DNA of 14,681 nt from Nitrospirota bacterium (GTDB lineage: Bacteria > Nitrospirota > Thermodesulfovibrionia > UBA6902 > BMS3Bbin08): the NCBI GenBank assembly GCA_016208845.1, contig JACQXH010000144.1:1-14681 (forward strand), read 5' to 3'. The notes under the pieces are model-generated. The model was given only the letters and a program-made list of their open reading frames with translations. It searched no databases and had not been told where the DNA came from. This document shows, in pieces, positions 1 through 6,823 of this stretch (position 1 is the first letter of the stretch; each line of letters starts with the position of its first letter). Made by a program: the position numbers and the translations under genes.

Positions 1-398
1 ATATTGGTTTTTTCAAGCAGAACCACCCTTGCATCGTTTCTCAGCTTGTAGCTGAATTGACCGTATCCGACATCAACGGCATAGACCTTTTTCGCCCCGT
101 GCTGTAAAAGGCAGTCTGTAAAGCCTCCGGTAGATGCGCCTGCATCCATCGCAGTCTTGCCCCTGATATCAAGATAAAAAGTGTCAATGCCGTGTTTGAG
201 CTTTAATCCACCGCGGCTCACATAGGGCATTTTATTTTCCACACTTACAGCATCTTCCGGATCAACAAGAGCGCCTGCCTTGTCGACTACGATGCCTTTG
301 ACCAGGACAACGCCTTCCAGTATCAGGGCCTTTGCCTTTTCCCTGCTTTCAGCAAGGCCTCTATTTAACAACAGCAGATCAATCCGGATTTTTTTCAT
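1..398 (-). CDS. tlyA: TlyA family rRNA 2'-O-methyltransferase, N-terminal part (cut by window edge)
   Basis: The visible 132 codons start at ATG 398 and run off the left edge, so the C-terminal half is missing only because of the window. The N-terminus (MKKIRIDLLLLNRGLAES) is an S4-type RNA-binding domain. It is followed by a Rossmann-like SAM-binding segment with DAGASTGGFTDCLL and then AVDVGYGQ, the TlyA/FtsJ-like signature. Family members 2'-O-methylate cytidines in 16S and/or 23S rRNA; the old 'hemolysin' label is historical. No clear Shine-Dalgarno precedes the ATG. The start is chosen because the S4 domain begins at once after it. It lies 33 bases downstream of the helical-repeat gene on the same strand, so the two may be cotranscribed. 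The family call is firm; the exact rRNA target cannot be read from sequence. Confidence 0.88.
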   Translation of the reverse strand, partial: MKKIRIDLLLLNRGLAESREKAKALILEGVVLVKGIVVDKAGALVDPEDAVSVENKMPYVSRGGLKLKHGIDTFYLDIRGKTAMDAGASTGGFTDCLLQHGAKKVYAVDVGYGQFSYKLRNDARVVLLEKTN

Positions 399-431
399 GT
401 GGCTGGTATGTAAAGTGCATAGGGGAAAGAC

Positions 432-1088
432 CTAAGCAGGTTTTTTTGCTGCGACTATTTTTTTTGCTATTTCACGCACTGCACCTGATATATTCTTATC
501 TTTCTCAAGCGATGACAGATCCTTTAAGCTTAATCGGTTCACGAATTTCATGGCCGCCGCAACAGGTGTCTTAGGATTTGTGACAAGTGCGTATACAATT
601 GAGTAATTCTTCAGCCATTCCCGTTTTTTTGCAATGACCCTTATGATTTCTTCAGAGGTGGCTTTTTGTTTAGCAAGCAGTTCTATCTCGTTCTCCGTGA
701 TCTTTGGGTTTTCAAGAACTGAGAGCATGACCTCTTTATTGGGATCGCGAAGCAGGATGGTCCTTATATCCTTGCTGCCCCTGAAGGCAAGCTGTATTCT
801 CTCTCCTGCCTTGAGTTTCTGGATCCTCTGCAGTAATGTCAGGGCCTTGTCCTGATATTCCTTATCTTCGATGAACTCTTCAGGGAGTTGCTGTGAAATT
901 AATTGTCTTGTTTCTTCCGGGGTACCGGGAAGGCTCAGAATAAAACGCAGTATCTCCGGCCTGTGTGTGTTGCTTCTTGCTATTTCATCAAAAAGAGAAG
1001 GTTCAGCGGTGCTGTCAAGTAAAAGGATCTCAATGACTTCTTCAGAGGCGTTAGAAAGGTCAAGCCCTATTAATTTAACTTCTTCCAT
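432..1088 (-). CDS. hypothetical alpha-helical repeat protein (HEAT-like)
   Basis: I do not recognise a named family for this 218-residue protein. It has no signal peptide and no membrane segment, so it is probably cytoplasmic. It reads as stacked helical pairs of about 20-25 residues with recurring turns: LLRDPNKEV, VLENPKIT and LVTNPKTPVAAA. Similar 'NPxTP' helical-repeat proteins occur, from memory, as hypothetical proteins in deltaproteobacteria and Nitrospirota. The C-terminus is lysine-rich (KKIVAAKKPA). Such repeats usually form protein-binding scaffolds, but no partner is evident. The start ATG at 1088 has no Shine-Dalgarno, yet a near-consensus promoter ends only 8 bases before it, so a leaderless transcript is plausible. 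tlyA follows 33 bases downstream. Confidence 0.7.
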   Translation of the reverse strand: MEEVKLIGLDLSNASEEVIEILLLDSTAEPSLFDEIARSNTHRPEILRFILSLPGTPEETRQLISQQLPEEFIEDKEYQDKALTLLQRIQKLKAGERIQLAFRGSKDIRTILLRDPNKEVMLSVLENPKITENEIELLAKQKATSEEIIRVIAKKREWLKNYSIVYALVTNPKTPVAAAMKFVNRLSLKDLSSLEKDKNISGAVREIAKKIVAAKKPA

Positions 1089-1096
1089 GCAGTTTA

Positions 1097-1126
1097 ATTA
1101 TAAAGATAAACAGAATGAGAGGTCAA
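1097..1126 (-). promoter_or_regulatory. sigma70-like promoter for the helical-repeat gene, possibly leaderless
   Basis: On the minus strand, TTGACC (1126-1121) and TATAAT (1102-1097) are separated by 18 bases. That is one mismatch from the bacterial sigma70 consensus with an acceptable spacer. The ATG of the helical-repeat gene begins at 1088, 8 bases after the -10 hexamer. The expected transcription start therefore falls at or within about 2 bases of the start codon. It occupies the 55-base gap after panB, so the downstream gene probably has its own promoter as well as any read-through. Confidence 0.65.
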
Positions 1127-1143
1127 TAGATTAAAAAATGAAA

Positions 1144-1944
1144 TTATTTGAAACTCTGCTCTGTGGAAGGAAAGATGCCGCTTTCAATTTCTTCCTTATA
1201 GTTTTTTATTGCCCTTAAAGCATCATCTTTCAGGTTCGCATATTTTTTTACGAATTTGGGCGTGAACCTTTCGAACAGGCCTATGACATCATGAAGAACA
1301 AGTACCTGCCCGTCGCAGAACGGGCCTGCTCCTATGCCTATTGTCGGTATTGAAAGTTCCTCTGTTATTTTTTTTGCGAGGTTCATCGGGATCGCTTCGA
1401 GCAATACTGAAAAGGCTCCGGCCTCTTCGACAATATGGGCCTCTTCTAATAATTTTCTGGCGGATTCATCGGTCTTGCCCTGAACCTTGTAGCCGCCCAT
1501 CCTGTGAATGGACTGGGGGGTCAGCCCGATATGAGCCATAACAGGAATGTCTGATCTGGTCATGGCCCTGATGTGATCTGCAACTTCTGCGCCCCCTTCC
1601 ATTTTGACGGCAGTCATGCCTGCTTCCTTCAGGAATCTTCCCGCATTGTGCACTGCGTCATATACTCCGGTCTGATAAGACATGAAGGGCATGTCACCAA
1701 TGACCATTGCGTTCTTTACGGCCCTCCTGACCATTTTTGAATGATAGATCATCTCATCCATAGTGACGGGAAGGGTATTGTCATGCCCCTGGACAACCAT
1801 GCCGAGTGAATCACCCACAAGGATCACGTCTATCCCGGCATCATCTGCAATGTGTGCAAATGGGAAGTCATAGGCCGTAAGCATGGATATCTTTTTGCTT
1901 TCTTTTTTTCTTTTAAGAAAATCCTGAATCGTAAATTCTGGCAT
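1144..1944 (-). CDS. panB: 3-methyl-2-oxobutanoate hydroxymethyltransferase
   Basis: PanB transfers a hydroxymethyl group from 5,10-methylene-THF to 2-oxoisovalerate to make ketopantoate, the first committed step of pantothenate and CoA synthesis in the cytoplasm. The 266-residue TIM-barrel protein has normal length. Metal and substrate residues are visible: VGDSLGMV (Asp45), GDMPFMSY (Asp84), KMEGG (Glu116), HIGLTPQS, and LLEAIP with the probable catalytic Glu183. IGIGAGPFCDGQVLV closes the active site. The ATG at 1944 is preceded by AAAGGGATAAGGA, a usable ribosome site. The gene lies 11 bases after the SlyD-like gene, so the two are very likely cotranscribed. It consumes methylene-THF, the same cofactor pool as the C1 block to its right, though it belongs to a different pathway. 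Confidence 0.97.
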   Translation of the reverse strand: MPEFTIQDFLKRKKESKKISMLTAYDFPFAHIADDAGIDVILVGDSLGMVVQGHDNTLPVTMDEMIYHSKMVRRAVKNAMVIGDMPFMSYQTGVYDAVHNAGRFLKEAGMTAVKMEGGAEVADHIRAMTRSDIPVMAHIGLTPQSIHRMGGYKVQGKTDESARKLLEEAHIVEEAGAFSVLLEAIPMNLAKKITEELSIPTIGIGAGPFCDGQVLVLHDVIGLFERFTPKFVKKYANLKDDALRAIKNYKEEIESGIFPSTEQSFK

Positions 1945-1955
1945 TCCTTATCCCT

Positions 1956-2390
1956 TTAGAACTGATTTATTATCTCTACGAGATCCAGGTCAAATGTCAG
2001 GTCTTTGCCTGATAAAGGGTGATTGGCATCCATAATAAAACTCTTTTCATTGACACCCATAACAGTTACAATGAACTCTTTTCCGTCGGGCCTGTGCATG
2101 CGCACTTTCTGGCCGATCTGAGGTTCGAATTCCGGCGGGGCCATCTCCCTGTTGTACTCGAAAACCTTTTTTTCATTGCGTTCCCCGTATGCCTCTGCAG
2201 CAGGCACGGTAATGGTCTTTTTCTCGCCTACTCTCATTCCTGTTACTCCTGATTCAAAGCCCCGTATCATCTCCCCCTTGCCGATCGTGAATTCGAGCGG
2301 TTCAGTGCCAACTGATGATTCAACCACATCTCCACCGTCCAGCTTAAGTGTATAATGCACCTTTATCTTGTCTCCATTTTTTGCCTGCAT
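1956..2390 (-). CDS. SlyD-like FKBP-type peptidyl-prolyl isomerase
   Basis: This 144-residue protein has the SlyD/FkpB arrangement. A split FKBP domain comprises roughly residues 1-70 (GDKIKVHYTLKLDGGDVVESS, PLEFTIGKGEMIRGFE, GEKKTITVPAAEAYG) and the C-terminal strand near 125-144 (HPLSGKDLTFDLDLVEI). An 'insert-in-flap' chaperone domain sits between about 71 and 122. The motif DANHPLSGK is diagnostic for the family. There is no histidine/cysteine-rich tail like that of E. coli SlyD, so nickel storage is not indicated; prolyl isomerisation and holdase activity are the likely roles in the cytoplasm. Start ATG 2390 has an AGAGG ribosome site 7 bases upstream. panB follows 11 bases downstream, probably in the same transcript. 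Confidence 0.92.
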   Translation of the reverse strand: MQAKNGDKIKVHYTLKLDGGDVVESSVGTEPLEFTIGKGEMIRGFESGVTGMRVGEKKTITVPAAEAYGERNEKKVFEYNREMAPPEFEPQIGQKVRMHRPDGKEFIVTVMGVNEKSFIMDANHPLSGKDLTFDLDLVEIINQF

Positions 2391-2409
2391 GTGAAACCTC
2401 TCTTATATT

Positions 2410-2418
2410 ATTATAACA
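2410..2418 (-). promoter_or_regulatory. extended -10 promoter element upstream of the FKBP-panB pair
   Basis: The minus strand reads TGTTATAAT here, a perfect -10 hexamer with the TG extension one base upstream. It is 19 bases from the SlyD-like start codon, leaving room for the AGAGG ribosome site. No good -35 hexamer is visible (the best at the right distance is TTATGG), which is usual for extended -10 promoters. Confidence 0.5.
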
Positions 2419-2464
2419 TATCGGCCTTGTCCCATAAGGAATTTCGCAACCACTCAGGCCGTTC

Positions 2465-2556
2465 AGGCTGCAGACTGTTAACTAACAGTTTATTTAGATT
2501 ATTAGGCTGTAGTCTGTCAGCTAAACGACTTAACACCTACAGGCTATCTGACTGAG
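2465..2556. repeat. degenerate AGGCTG-type short direct repeats
   Basis: Two related 22-base copies begin with AGGCTG at 2465-2486 and 2504-2525 and match at 17 of 22 positions, including a shared CTGT and CTAA. A third, partial copy (AGGCTATCTGACTGAG) starts at 2541. Spacing is 37-39 bases. The last copy overlaps the final codon and the stop (2544-2546) of the small membrane protein gene. The spacing and divergence do not resemble a CRISPR array; the unit looks like a decayed intergenic repeat of unknown origin. Confidence 0.5.
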
Positions 2557-2843
2557 TAGTTATTATCTCTTGAGATGATACGCCTGAAATAAAAAAGGGA
2601 TATTTTAAATGTCTTCAAAAATAACTTTGCTGAAATAAAAAATATAGCAGCGATTATTGAAACTGAAATGACATCTATTTTTTTGAAATTGAACAACTGG
2701 GGATTCAGCAGATGAAGGGTGCTGAACAGGAACATGATAATAACAACCGTCAACAACGCATAGGCGCAGAAGAACATAAGATAAAACATGTAACGAAAAA
2801 GCTTCTCAGCCAGGGACCCTGGTTCCGGACCTGATGAACTCAT
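2544..2843 (-). CDS. small hypothetical membrane protein
   Basis: I recognise no family for this 99-residue protein. Two hydrophobic stretches stand out: about residues 17-41 (YMFYLMFFCAYALLTVVIIM and on) and about 58-74 (VISVSIIAAIFFISAKL). A basic segment (FRRIISR) and a polar tail follow, so a two-pass inner-membrane protein with its charged C-terminus inside is likely. There is no clear Shine-Dalgarno before ATG 2843, so the start is uncertain; Met19 would be a poor alternative because it falls inside the first membrane segment. The gene ends inside the AGGCTG repeat, which supplies its stop. The sharp hydrophobic pattern supports it being real, but no neighbour explains a role. Confidence 0.5.
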   Translation of the reverse strand: MSSSGPEPGSLAEKLFRYMFYLMFFCAYALLTVVIIMFLFSTLHLLNPQLFNFKKIDVISVSIIAAIFFISAKLFLKTFKISLFYFRRIISRDNNYSVR

Positions 2844-3060
2844 GCGAATATTTTACGAAATAACCGGCATCGGTTACAAATATGAATAAAAACACTTTCC
2901 CATTACCTTACCTTTGGGAGTTAATAGTAAGGTCATTGGTAAAGCCGCATCGAACACCCTCCCCAGTGGGATGACTTTTTCATGCAGTCAAGTATTTGCA
3001 TCAGACCAGAAAACTGATAAAATTATTAAGAAAGATAAACTACTCTGCGAGGAGGTTTTT

Positions 3061-3808
3061 ATGTATCGAATAATATTAAATCTGCTTGTCATGGCATTAA
3101 TATGCATGTCAACCGGTCAGGTTTCAGCGGGCACGAAAGTTCGGGGAGAAGCTGTTGAATACAAAGACAGCGGTGTGGTTATGAAAGGATACCTGGCATA
3201 TGATGAAAACATAAAAGGGAAAAGACCTGGGGTGCTTGTCGTTCACGAATGGTGGGGCCATAATGAATATGCGCGCAGGCGCGCCAGAATGCTTGCAGAA
3301 CTCGGGTATACGGCCCTTGCCGTGGACATGTACGGTGACGGCAAACAGGCGATGCATACTGATGATGCAGGGAAATTTTCCTCAAAGCTTATGAAGAATT
3401 TTGATGTTGCCAGGTCGCGCTTTACTGCGGCTATGAACTTTTTGAAACAGCAACCTGACGTGGACCCAGGCCGCATCGCATATTAAAGGCGTTGCAAGCT
3501 TCCACGGTGGGCTGACAGCGGTCAAGCCTTCAGGGCAGGGCGATGTAAAGGCAAAAATACTCGTACTTCACGGAGCTGATGACAAATTCGTTACTCCTGA
3601 ACAGATTAAGGCCTTCAAGGATGAGATGAAGACAGCAGGGGCAGATTTACGGTTTATCTCGTATCCGGGGGTGATGCACAGCTTTACAAACCCCGACGCT
3701 GACACCTATGCAAAAAAATTCAACCTGCCGCTGGCATATAACGCAGATGCGGACAGGAAGTCGTGGAATGAACTCAAGAGATTCCTCGTGAAAATATTCA
3801 GGGAATAG
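3061..3808 (+). pseudogene. dienelactone hydrolase family protein with signal peptide, broken by an internal deletion
   Basis: The 5' part (3061-3480) encodes a probable signal peptide (residues 1-23, ending VSA). An alpha/beta-hydrolase N-terminal half follows with VLVVHEWWGHNEY (Glu63 matches the conserved dienelactone hydrolase Glu) and ALAVDMYGDGK. It stops at TAA 3484 right after the family segment DPGRIA. The 3' part resumes in another frame from 3482 (IKGVASFHGGL), with ILVLHGADDKFV (acid Asp), YPGVMHSFT (catalytic His) and a normal end at 3808. What is missing between GRIA and IKGV is the nucleophile elbow (usually G-x-C-F-G-G) and its flanks, roughly 25 residues by family comparison. 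The lost length must be 2 modulo 3. The start has a strong GAGGAGG ribosome site at 3049-3055. The 217 bases upstream hold no other gene that I see. The product as read cannot be active. Confidence 0.85.
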
Positions 3809-3871
3809 ATGACACAAGCAGGGAAGAAAGTATTATTTAGGCCATCGCTGTAAATCTGATAAATGCAATTA

Positions 3872-4044
3872 ACCACAGAGCACGCAGAGAACACATTAAT
3901 ATTAAAAGAATAGAGATTTGTTATTTAATTTTCTCTTTGCACTCTTTCACTCAGCAACGGCATTGCTGTTACAGAGAAGAATAAATTATGAGAACACAGA
4001 GAGTTAAATATTTATAATATCCCTTTGTGTCCTCTGTGTTTCCT
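3872..4044. repeat. CCACAGAG-type inverted repeat element in a gene-free gap
   Basis: The gap 3809-4126 holds no convincing gene. It contains a left arm ACCACAGAGCACGCAGAGAA (3872-3891, continuing CAC) and a right arm TTTGTGTCCTCTGTGTTTCC (4024-4043) that is roughly its reverse complement. The core is AT-rich, with another internal copy of the same word (GAGAACACAGAGAG near 3981-3994). The same family recurs as a cleaner palindrome at 6698-6813. It carries no ORF of its own and resembles a non-autonomous, MITE-like or structural intergenic repeat. Confidence 0.6.
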
Positions 4045-4074
4045 AAATGCATTATTTGAGTTAAGCGGGGAAAC

Positions 4075-4104
4075 AAAAAGGGGGTCAGGAAATTCCTGGC
4101 CCCC
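4075..4104 (-). terminator. intrinsic terminator after metF
   Basis: Read on the minus strand, a G/C-rich stem GGGGG-C-CAGG pairs with CCTG-A-CCCCC across a short AT loop (4104-4080) and is followed at once by five T residues (4079-4075). It lies 22 bases after the metF stop and should end the leftward C1 transcript. It also separates that transcript from the broken hydrolase gene, which converges from the left. Confidence 0.85.
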
Positions 4105-4126
4105 TTCATTCTGCGGCTATTTTGCT

Positions 4127-5008
4127 TTAAAGCAGTCCGGCCCTTTCCATTATTGCAGGCACCTTATCTTCCATGCCTATCGCCATAATATGCACGCCGT
4201 CGCAGATCTTTTCATCTTTCAACTGTTTTATGTGACGTGCCGCAATGTTCAGTCCTGTATCAAGTGCTTTTTCTTTTCCTGCTGCCTTTAGCTCATCTAT
4301 CAGGTTCTGAGGCACCTTGATCCCGGGAACAAAGTTGTTCATGAAATTTGCCATGCCTGCGCTCTTCAGGACCACAATGCCTGCCATTATCTTCACATCG
4401 AACTGTCTTGCTTGTGTCATGAAGGTCTTGAATTTTTCTATATCATAGATAGCCTGCGTCTGGAAGAACTTTGCGCCGGCCTTAACCTTTTTTTCGAATT
4501 TTATCAGCTGCGGTTCAATAGGATTTGACTCCGGCGTTACAACAGCGCCCTGAAAATAATCAGTAGATCCTTTTAAATCGTTGCCTGACATGTCTTTTCC
4601 ATTATTCATTCCGTCGACGATCTTCAGAAGCTGGACAGACTCAACATCATAGACGGGTTTTGCCTGCTTGTGGTCGCCGGCTGATACGTGGTCGCCTGTC
4701 ATGCAAAGGACGTTCTTGATCCCCAATACATATGCCCCCAAAAGGTCTGCCTGCAGTCCGATCCTGTTCCTGTCACGGCACGTCATCTGGAGTATTGGTT
4801 CAAGTCCGTTCTCAAGGGCGAGTTTGCAGACTGCGATCGAAGATATCCTCATGACAGCCGACTGGTTGTCCGTAATATTTGCCGCATCTATCTTGCCGCG
4901 CAGAACTTCCATATGGTGAAGCATCTCTTTTATGTCAGTCCCTTTTGGAGGGCCTATTTCAGCAGTAACAGTAAATTTGCCTGAATTAAGTGTATCTTTA
5001 AAGCTCAT
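4127..5008 (-). CDS. metF: methylenetetrahydrofolate reductase, MetF subunit
   Basis: This 293-residue TIM-barrel flavoprotein reduces 5,10-methylene-THF to 5-methyl-THF (or runs in reverse) in the methyl branch of the Wood-Ljungdahl pathway. Visible signatures are TVTAEIGPPKGTD with the catalytic-type Glu, LQMTCRDRNRIGLQADLLGA, NVLCMTGDH, GAVVTPESNP, and KAGAKFFQTQAIYD. Length is normal for short MetF proteins. I chose ATG 5008 rather than the in-frame ATG 5149: translation from 5149 would run 47 codons antiphase through metV and resembles nothing. A strong AAAGGAGG site sits correctly before 5008. The start overlaps the metV stop as ATGA (5005-5008), implying translational coupling. Partner MetV is immediately upstream, as in acetogen-type MetVF. 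Electrons probably come from a partner not in this window. Confidence 0.95.
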   Translation of the reverse strand: MSFKDTLNSGKFTVTAEIGPPKGTDIKEMLHHMEVLRGKIDAANITDNQSAVMRISSIAVCKLALENGLEPILQMTCRDRNRIGLQADLLGAYVLGIKNVLCMTGDHVSAGDHKQAKPVYDVESVQLLKIVDGMNNGKDMSGNDLKGSTDYFQGAVVTPESNPIEPQLIKFEKKVKAGAKFFQTQAIYDIEKFKTFMTQARQFDVKIMAGIVVLKSAGMANFMNNFVPGIKVPQNLIDELKAAGKEKALDTGLNIAARHIKQLKDEKICDGVHIMAIGMEDKVPAIMERAGLL

Positions 5009-5673
5009 TTTTTCTTTTCCTCCTTTGCTCTGGCGACTAAAGTATGCGGTTTCTGTCCCTTGGACCAGTCTTTGGCAGGAAGAGGTTCCTTCATGTCGCT
5101 GAGGCGGTTTATTTTGTTCAGCCGTTCGTAGATGCGCACCCATGCGCATTTGATATCAGGGCTGACCTCGCAGTTGCCGTCATTGGTACCGCCGCATGGT
5201 CCGTTCAAAAGCCCTTTAGGGCAGTTTGTAACAGGACATATGCCGCCGGTCATATCGATGATACATTCGCCGCAGAGCGAGCATCTCTCGTCGAACATCT
5301 GAAACCGTGTCATGTTCCCGAGGAATAATGAATCGTTGCTCGGATATACGGGTTTGTCCGGAAATATCTCGACTGCAGATTGCGTGCCTGCGCCGCATGA
5401 CATTACTATGATGGCATCTGCAGCGTCACAGGCTTCTTTATCTTTTTTCAGCTCGATTTTCGTGCCGAGCGTCTGACAGCCGGTCTTGGGAACAACTTTC
5501 CCGGTAACTTTTTTACCCTCAGCCTCTAACAATTCTGCCAATTCATTCAACGCCTCTTCATTGCCCGTACCGCAGAGCGAGGCGCACTCTGAACAGCCGA
5601 TAAGAAAAAAGCTGTTATACTTCCTGATCTTCTCAAGCAATTCCTTACGGTCTTTCTTTGTTGTTATTATCAT
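5005..5673 (-). CDS. metV: MetV, cysteine-rich partner of methylenetetrahydrofolate reductase
   Basis: This 222-residue protein is the zinc-finger/iron-sulfur subunit (methylene-THF reductase C-terminal family) that binds MetF in acetogens and related anaerobes. Cysteine clusters are visible: FLIGCSECASLCGTG near residue 25, a lone CQTLG, VMSCGAGT, and a dense C-terminal set (CSLCGECI, GGICPVTNCPKGLLNGPCGG, GNCEV, IKCAW). These fit metal or Fe-S binding and electron delivery to MetF. The end is lysine-rich (KEEKKK). The ATG at 5673 has an AAGGAG site 6 bases upstream. It overlaps metF by 4 bases, so the two subunits are probably made in equal amounts. An inverted repeat lies between it and folD upstream. 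All expected blocks are present, with no sign of the deletions seen elsewhere. Confidence 0.93.
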   Translation of the reverse strand: MIITTKKDRKELLEKIRKYNSFFLIGCSECASLCGTGNEEALNELAELLEAEGKKVTGKVVPKTGCQTLGTKIELKKDKEACDAADAIIVMSCGAGTQSAVEIFPDKPVYPSNDSLFLGNMTRFQMFDERCSLCGECIIDMTGGICPVTNCPKGLLNGPCGGTNDGNCEVSPDIKCAWVRIYERLNKINRLSDMKEPLPAKDWSKGQKPHTLVARAKEEKKK

Positions 5674-5688
5674 GTTTATCTCCTTAAT

Positions 5689-5766
5689 ATCGTAATGAGT
5701 AATCTGTAATGTGTGATGAGATCTAAAGTCGTTTCTCGTTACGCATTACTCATGACGAGTTACGAT
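5689..5766. repeat. GTAATGAGTAAT-type imperfect inverted repeat between folD and metV
   Basis: Left arm ATCGTAATGAGTAATCTGTA (5689-5708) and right arm CGCATTACTCATGACGAGTT (5742-5761, continuing ACGAT to 5766) are imperfect reverse complements. They enclose about 33 bases. The right arm includes the last sense codon and the stop of folD. In the leftward transcript it would fold into a long hairpin between folD and metV, with no T-tract, so RNA stabilisation or partial attenuation is more likely than full termination. That function is inference. Confidence 0.55.
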
Positions 5767-6671
5767 TTTATTCCCGCATGCATCTTTGCGGACTTGACTG
5801 TGTTCTTCATAAGCATGGTGATGGTCATCGGCCCGACTCCTCCGGGAACAGGAGTGATCGCACCCGCTATCTCTTTGGCAGCATCAAAGTCGACATCGCC
5901 TTTTAAAATGGGCACCATCTTGCCGGTCTTTTCGCTTTTCTTTTCGCCGACACGGTTGACCCCTACATCGATAACGCAGGCTCCCGGCTTGATCCATTCA
6001 GGCTTTACAAGACCCGGGACTCCCGCGGCCACGATGAGTATATCTGCCCTTTTGCAGTGGGCTTCAAGATTCTTTGTGCCTGTGTGCACTATCGTTACTG
6101 TGGCATTAGCGCCTTTGCCTTTCTGAAGCATGATGTTTGCGATAGGTTTGCCTACAATATTTGAGCGGCCTACGACCACGACCTCAGAGCCTGATGTCTC
6201 AAAGCCGGAACGTACAATAAGTTCCTGAATTCCAGCCGGCGTGCATGGAAGAAATTTTGCCTCAGGCCCGCCTATCATGAGACGCCCCACGTTAACAGGG
6301 TGAAAACCGTCCACGTCCTTGTCCGGGTCTATGGCATTGAGTACCTTTTTTTCATCAATGTGTTTTGGCAGCGGAAGCTGAACAAGTATGCCGTGGATCT
6401 TCGGGTCCTTATTATATTTGTCAATGAGCTGCAGCAGGCCGACTTCAGAGAGATCCTCCGGCTGATCGTCCTGGGTCGAATTGAAACCAAGCTCATGTGC
6501 GGTCTTCTGCTTGCCTGTAACATAGCTGACCGATGCCGGATTTTTGCCGACCAGAATTGTAACAAGACCGGGTACAAGCCCGTGTTTCTCCTTTAACTCC
6601 GAGACTTCTTTTTTTAGCTCTTCTCTTATTTGCGCGGCGATCTCTGTGCCGCTGATGATCTTTGCTGACAT
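5760..6671 (-). CDS. folD: bifunctional methylene-THF dehydrogenase / methenyl-THF cyclohydrolase
   Basis: FolD interconverts 10-formyl-, 5,10-methenyl- and 5,10-methylene-THF, linking Fhs to MetV/MetF. The 303-residue protein is full length. Catalytic residues are in place: Tyr50 and Lys54 in SYVTGKQK, Gln98 in ILVQLPLPKHID, and Asp121 in KDVDGFHP. Also visible are PCTPAGI, the dinucleotide-binding GRSNIVGKP and the C-terminal signature TPVPGGVGPMTITML. An insert near residues 239-250 (GEKKSEKTGKMV) is slightly longer than in E. coli. ATG 6671 has an AAAGGAGG site 5 bases upstream, among the best here. A CCACAGAG palindrome lies between it and folE upstream; a GTAATGAG repeat overlaps its stop. 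It probably belongs to the same leftward transcript as folE and metV. Confidence 0.97.
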   Translation of the reverse strand: MSAKIISGTEIAAQIREELKKEVSELKEKHGLVPGLVTILVGKNPASVSYVTGKQKTAHELGFNSTQDDQPEDLSEVGLLQLIDKYNKDPKIHGILVQLPLPKHIDEKKVLNAIDPDKDVDGFHPVNVGRLMIGGPEAKFLPCTPAGIQELIVRSGFETSGSEVVVVGRSNIVGKPIANIMLQKGKGANATVTIVHTGTKNLEAHCKRADILIVAAGVPGLVKPEWIKPGACVIDVGVNRVGEKKSEKTGKMVPILKGDVDFDAAKEIAGAITPVPGGVGPMTITMLMKNTVKSAKMHAGIKS

Positions 6672-6697
6672 ATTTCCTCCTTTAATTTGAAAAAATT

Positions 6698-6813
6698 ACC
6701 ACAGAGAACACAGAGTTTATAAATTTTAATTTGGAAGTTTCAAACAATAAATTATAAATTGCAATTTCTAATTTACAATTTAAAATATTTCGAACCTCTG
6801 TGCACTCTGTGGT
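6698..6813. repeat. CCACAGAG palindromic element between folE and folD
   Basis: The arms ACCACAGAGAACACAGAG (6698-6715) and CCTCTGTGCACTCTGTGGT (6795-6813) are near-perfect reverse complements. They flank about 80 bases of very AT-rich sequence that has further partial self-complementarity. The element fills the 152-base folE-folD gap almost exactly, from 10 bases after the folE stop to just before the folD ribosome site. It is the second member of the family at 3872-4044. There is no ORF and no T-tract. Its size and terminal palindromes fit a MITE-like or REP-like element. Confidence 0.65.
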
Positions 6814-6823
6814 TTCAGTTTAA

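Noticed and set aside
2465..2556. A short CRISPR array from AGGCTG repeats
   Set aside because: Copies differ at 5 of 22 positions, only two to three exist, and no cas genes are near.
3478..3490. Programmed frameshift in the hydrolase gene
   Set aside because: There is no slippery heptamer at the junction, and a whole conserved segment including the nucleophile is missing, which a frameshift would not explain.
5009..5149. 47-codon N-terminal extension of metF to an ATG at 5149
   Set aside because: It lies entirely inside metV in another frame, resembles no MetF N-terminus, and the internal ATG 5008 has a strong ribosome site and the ATGA overlap.
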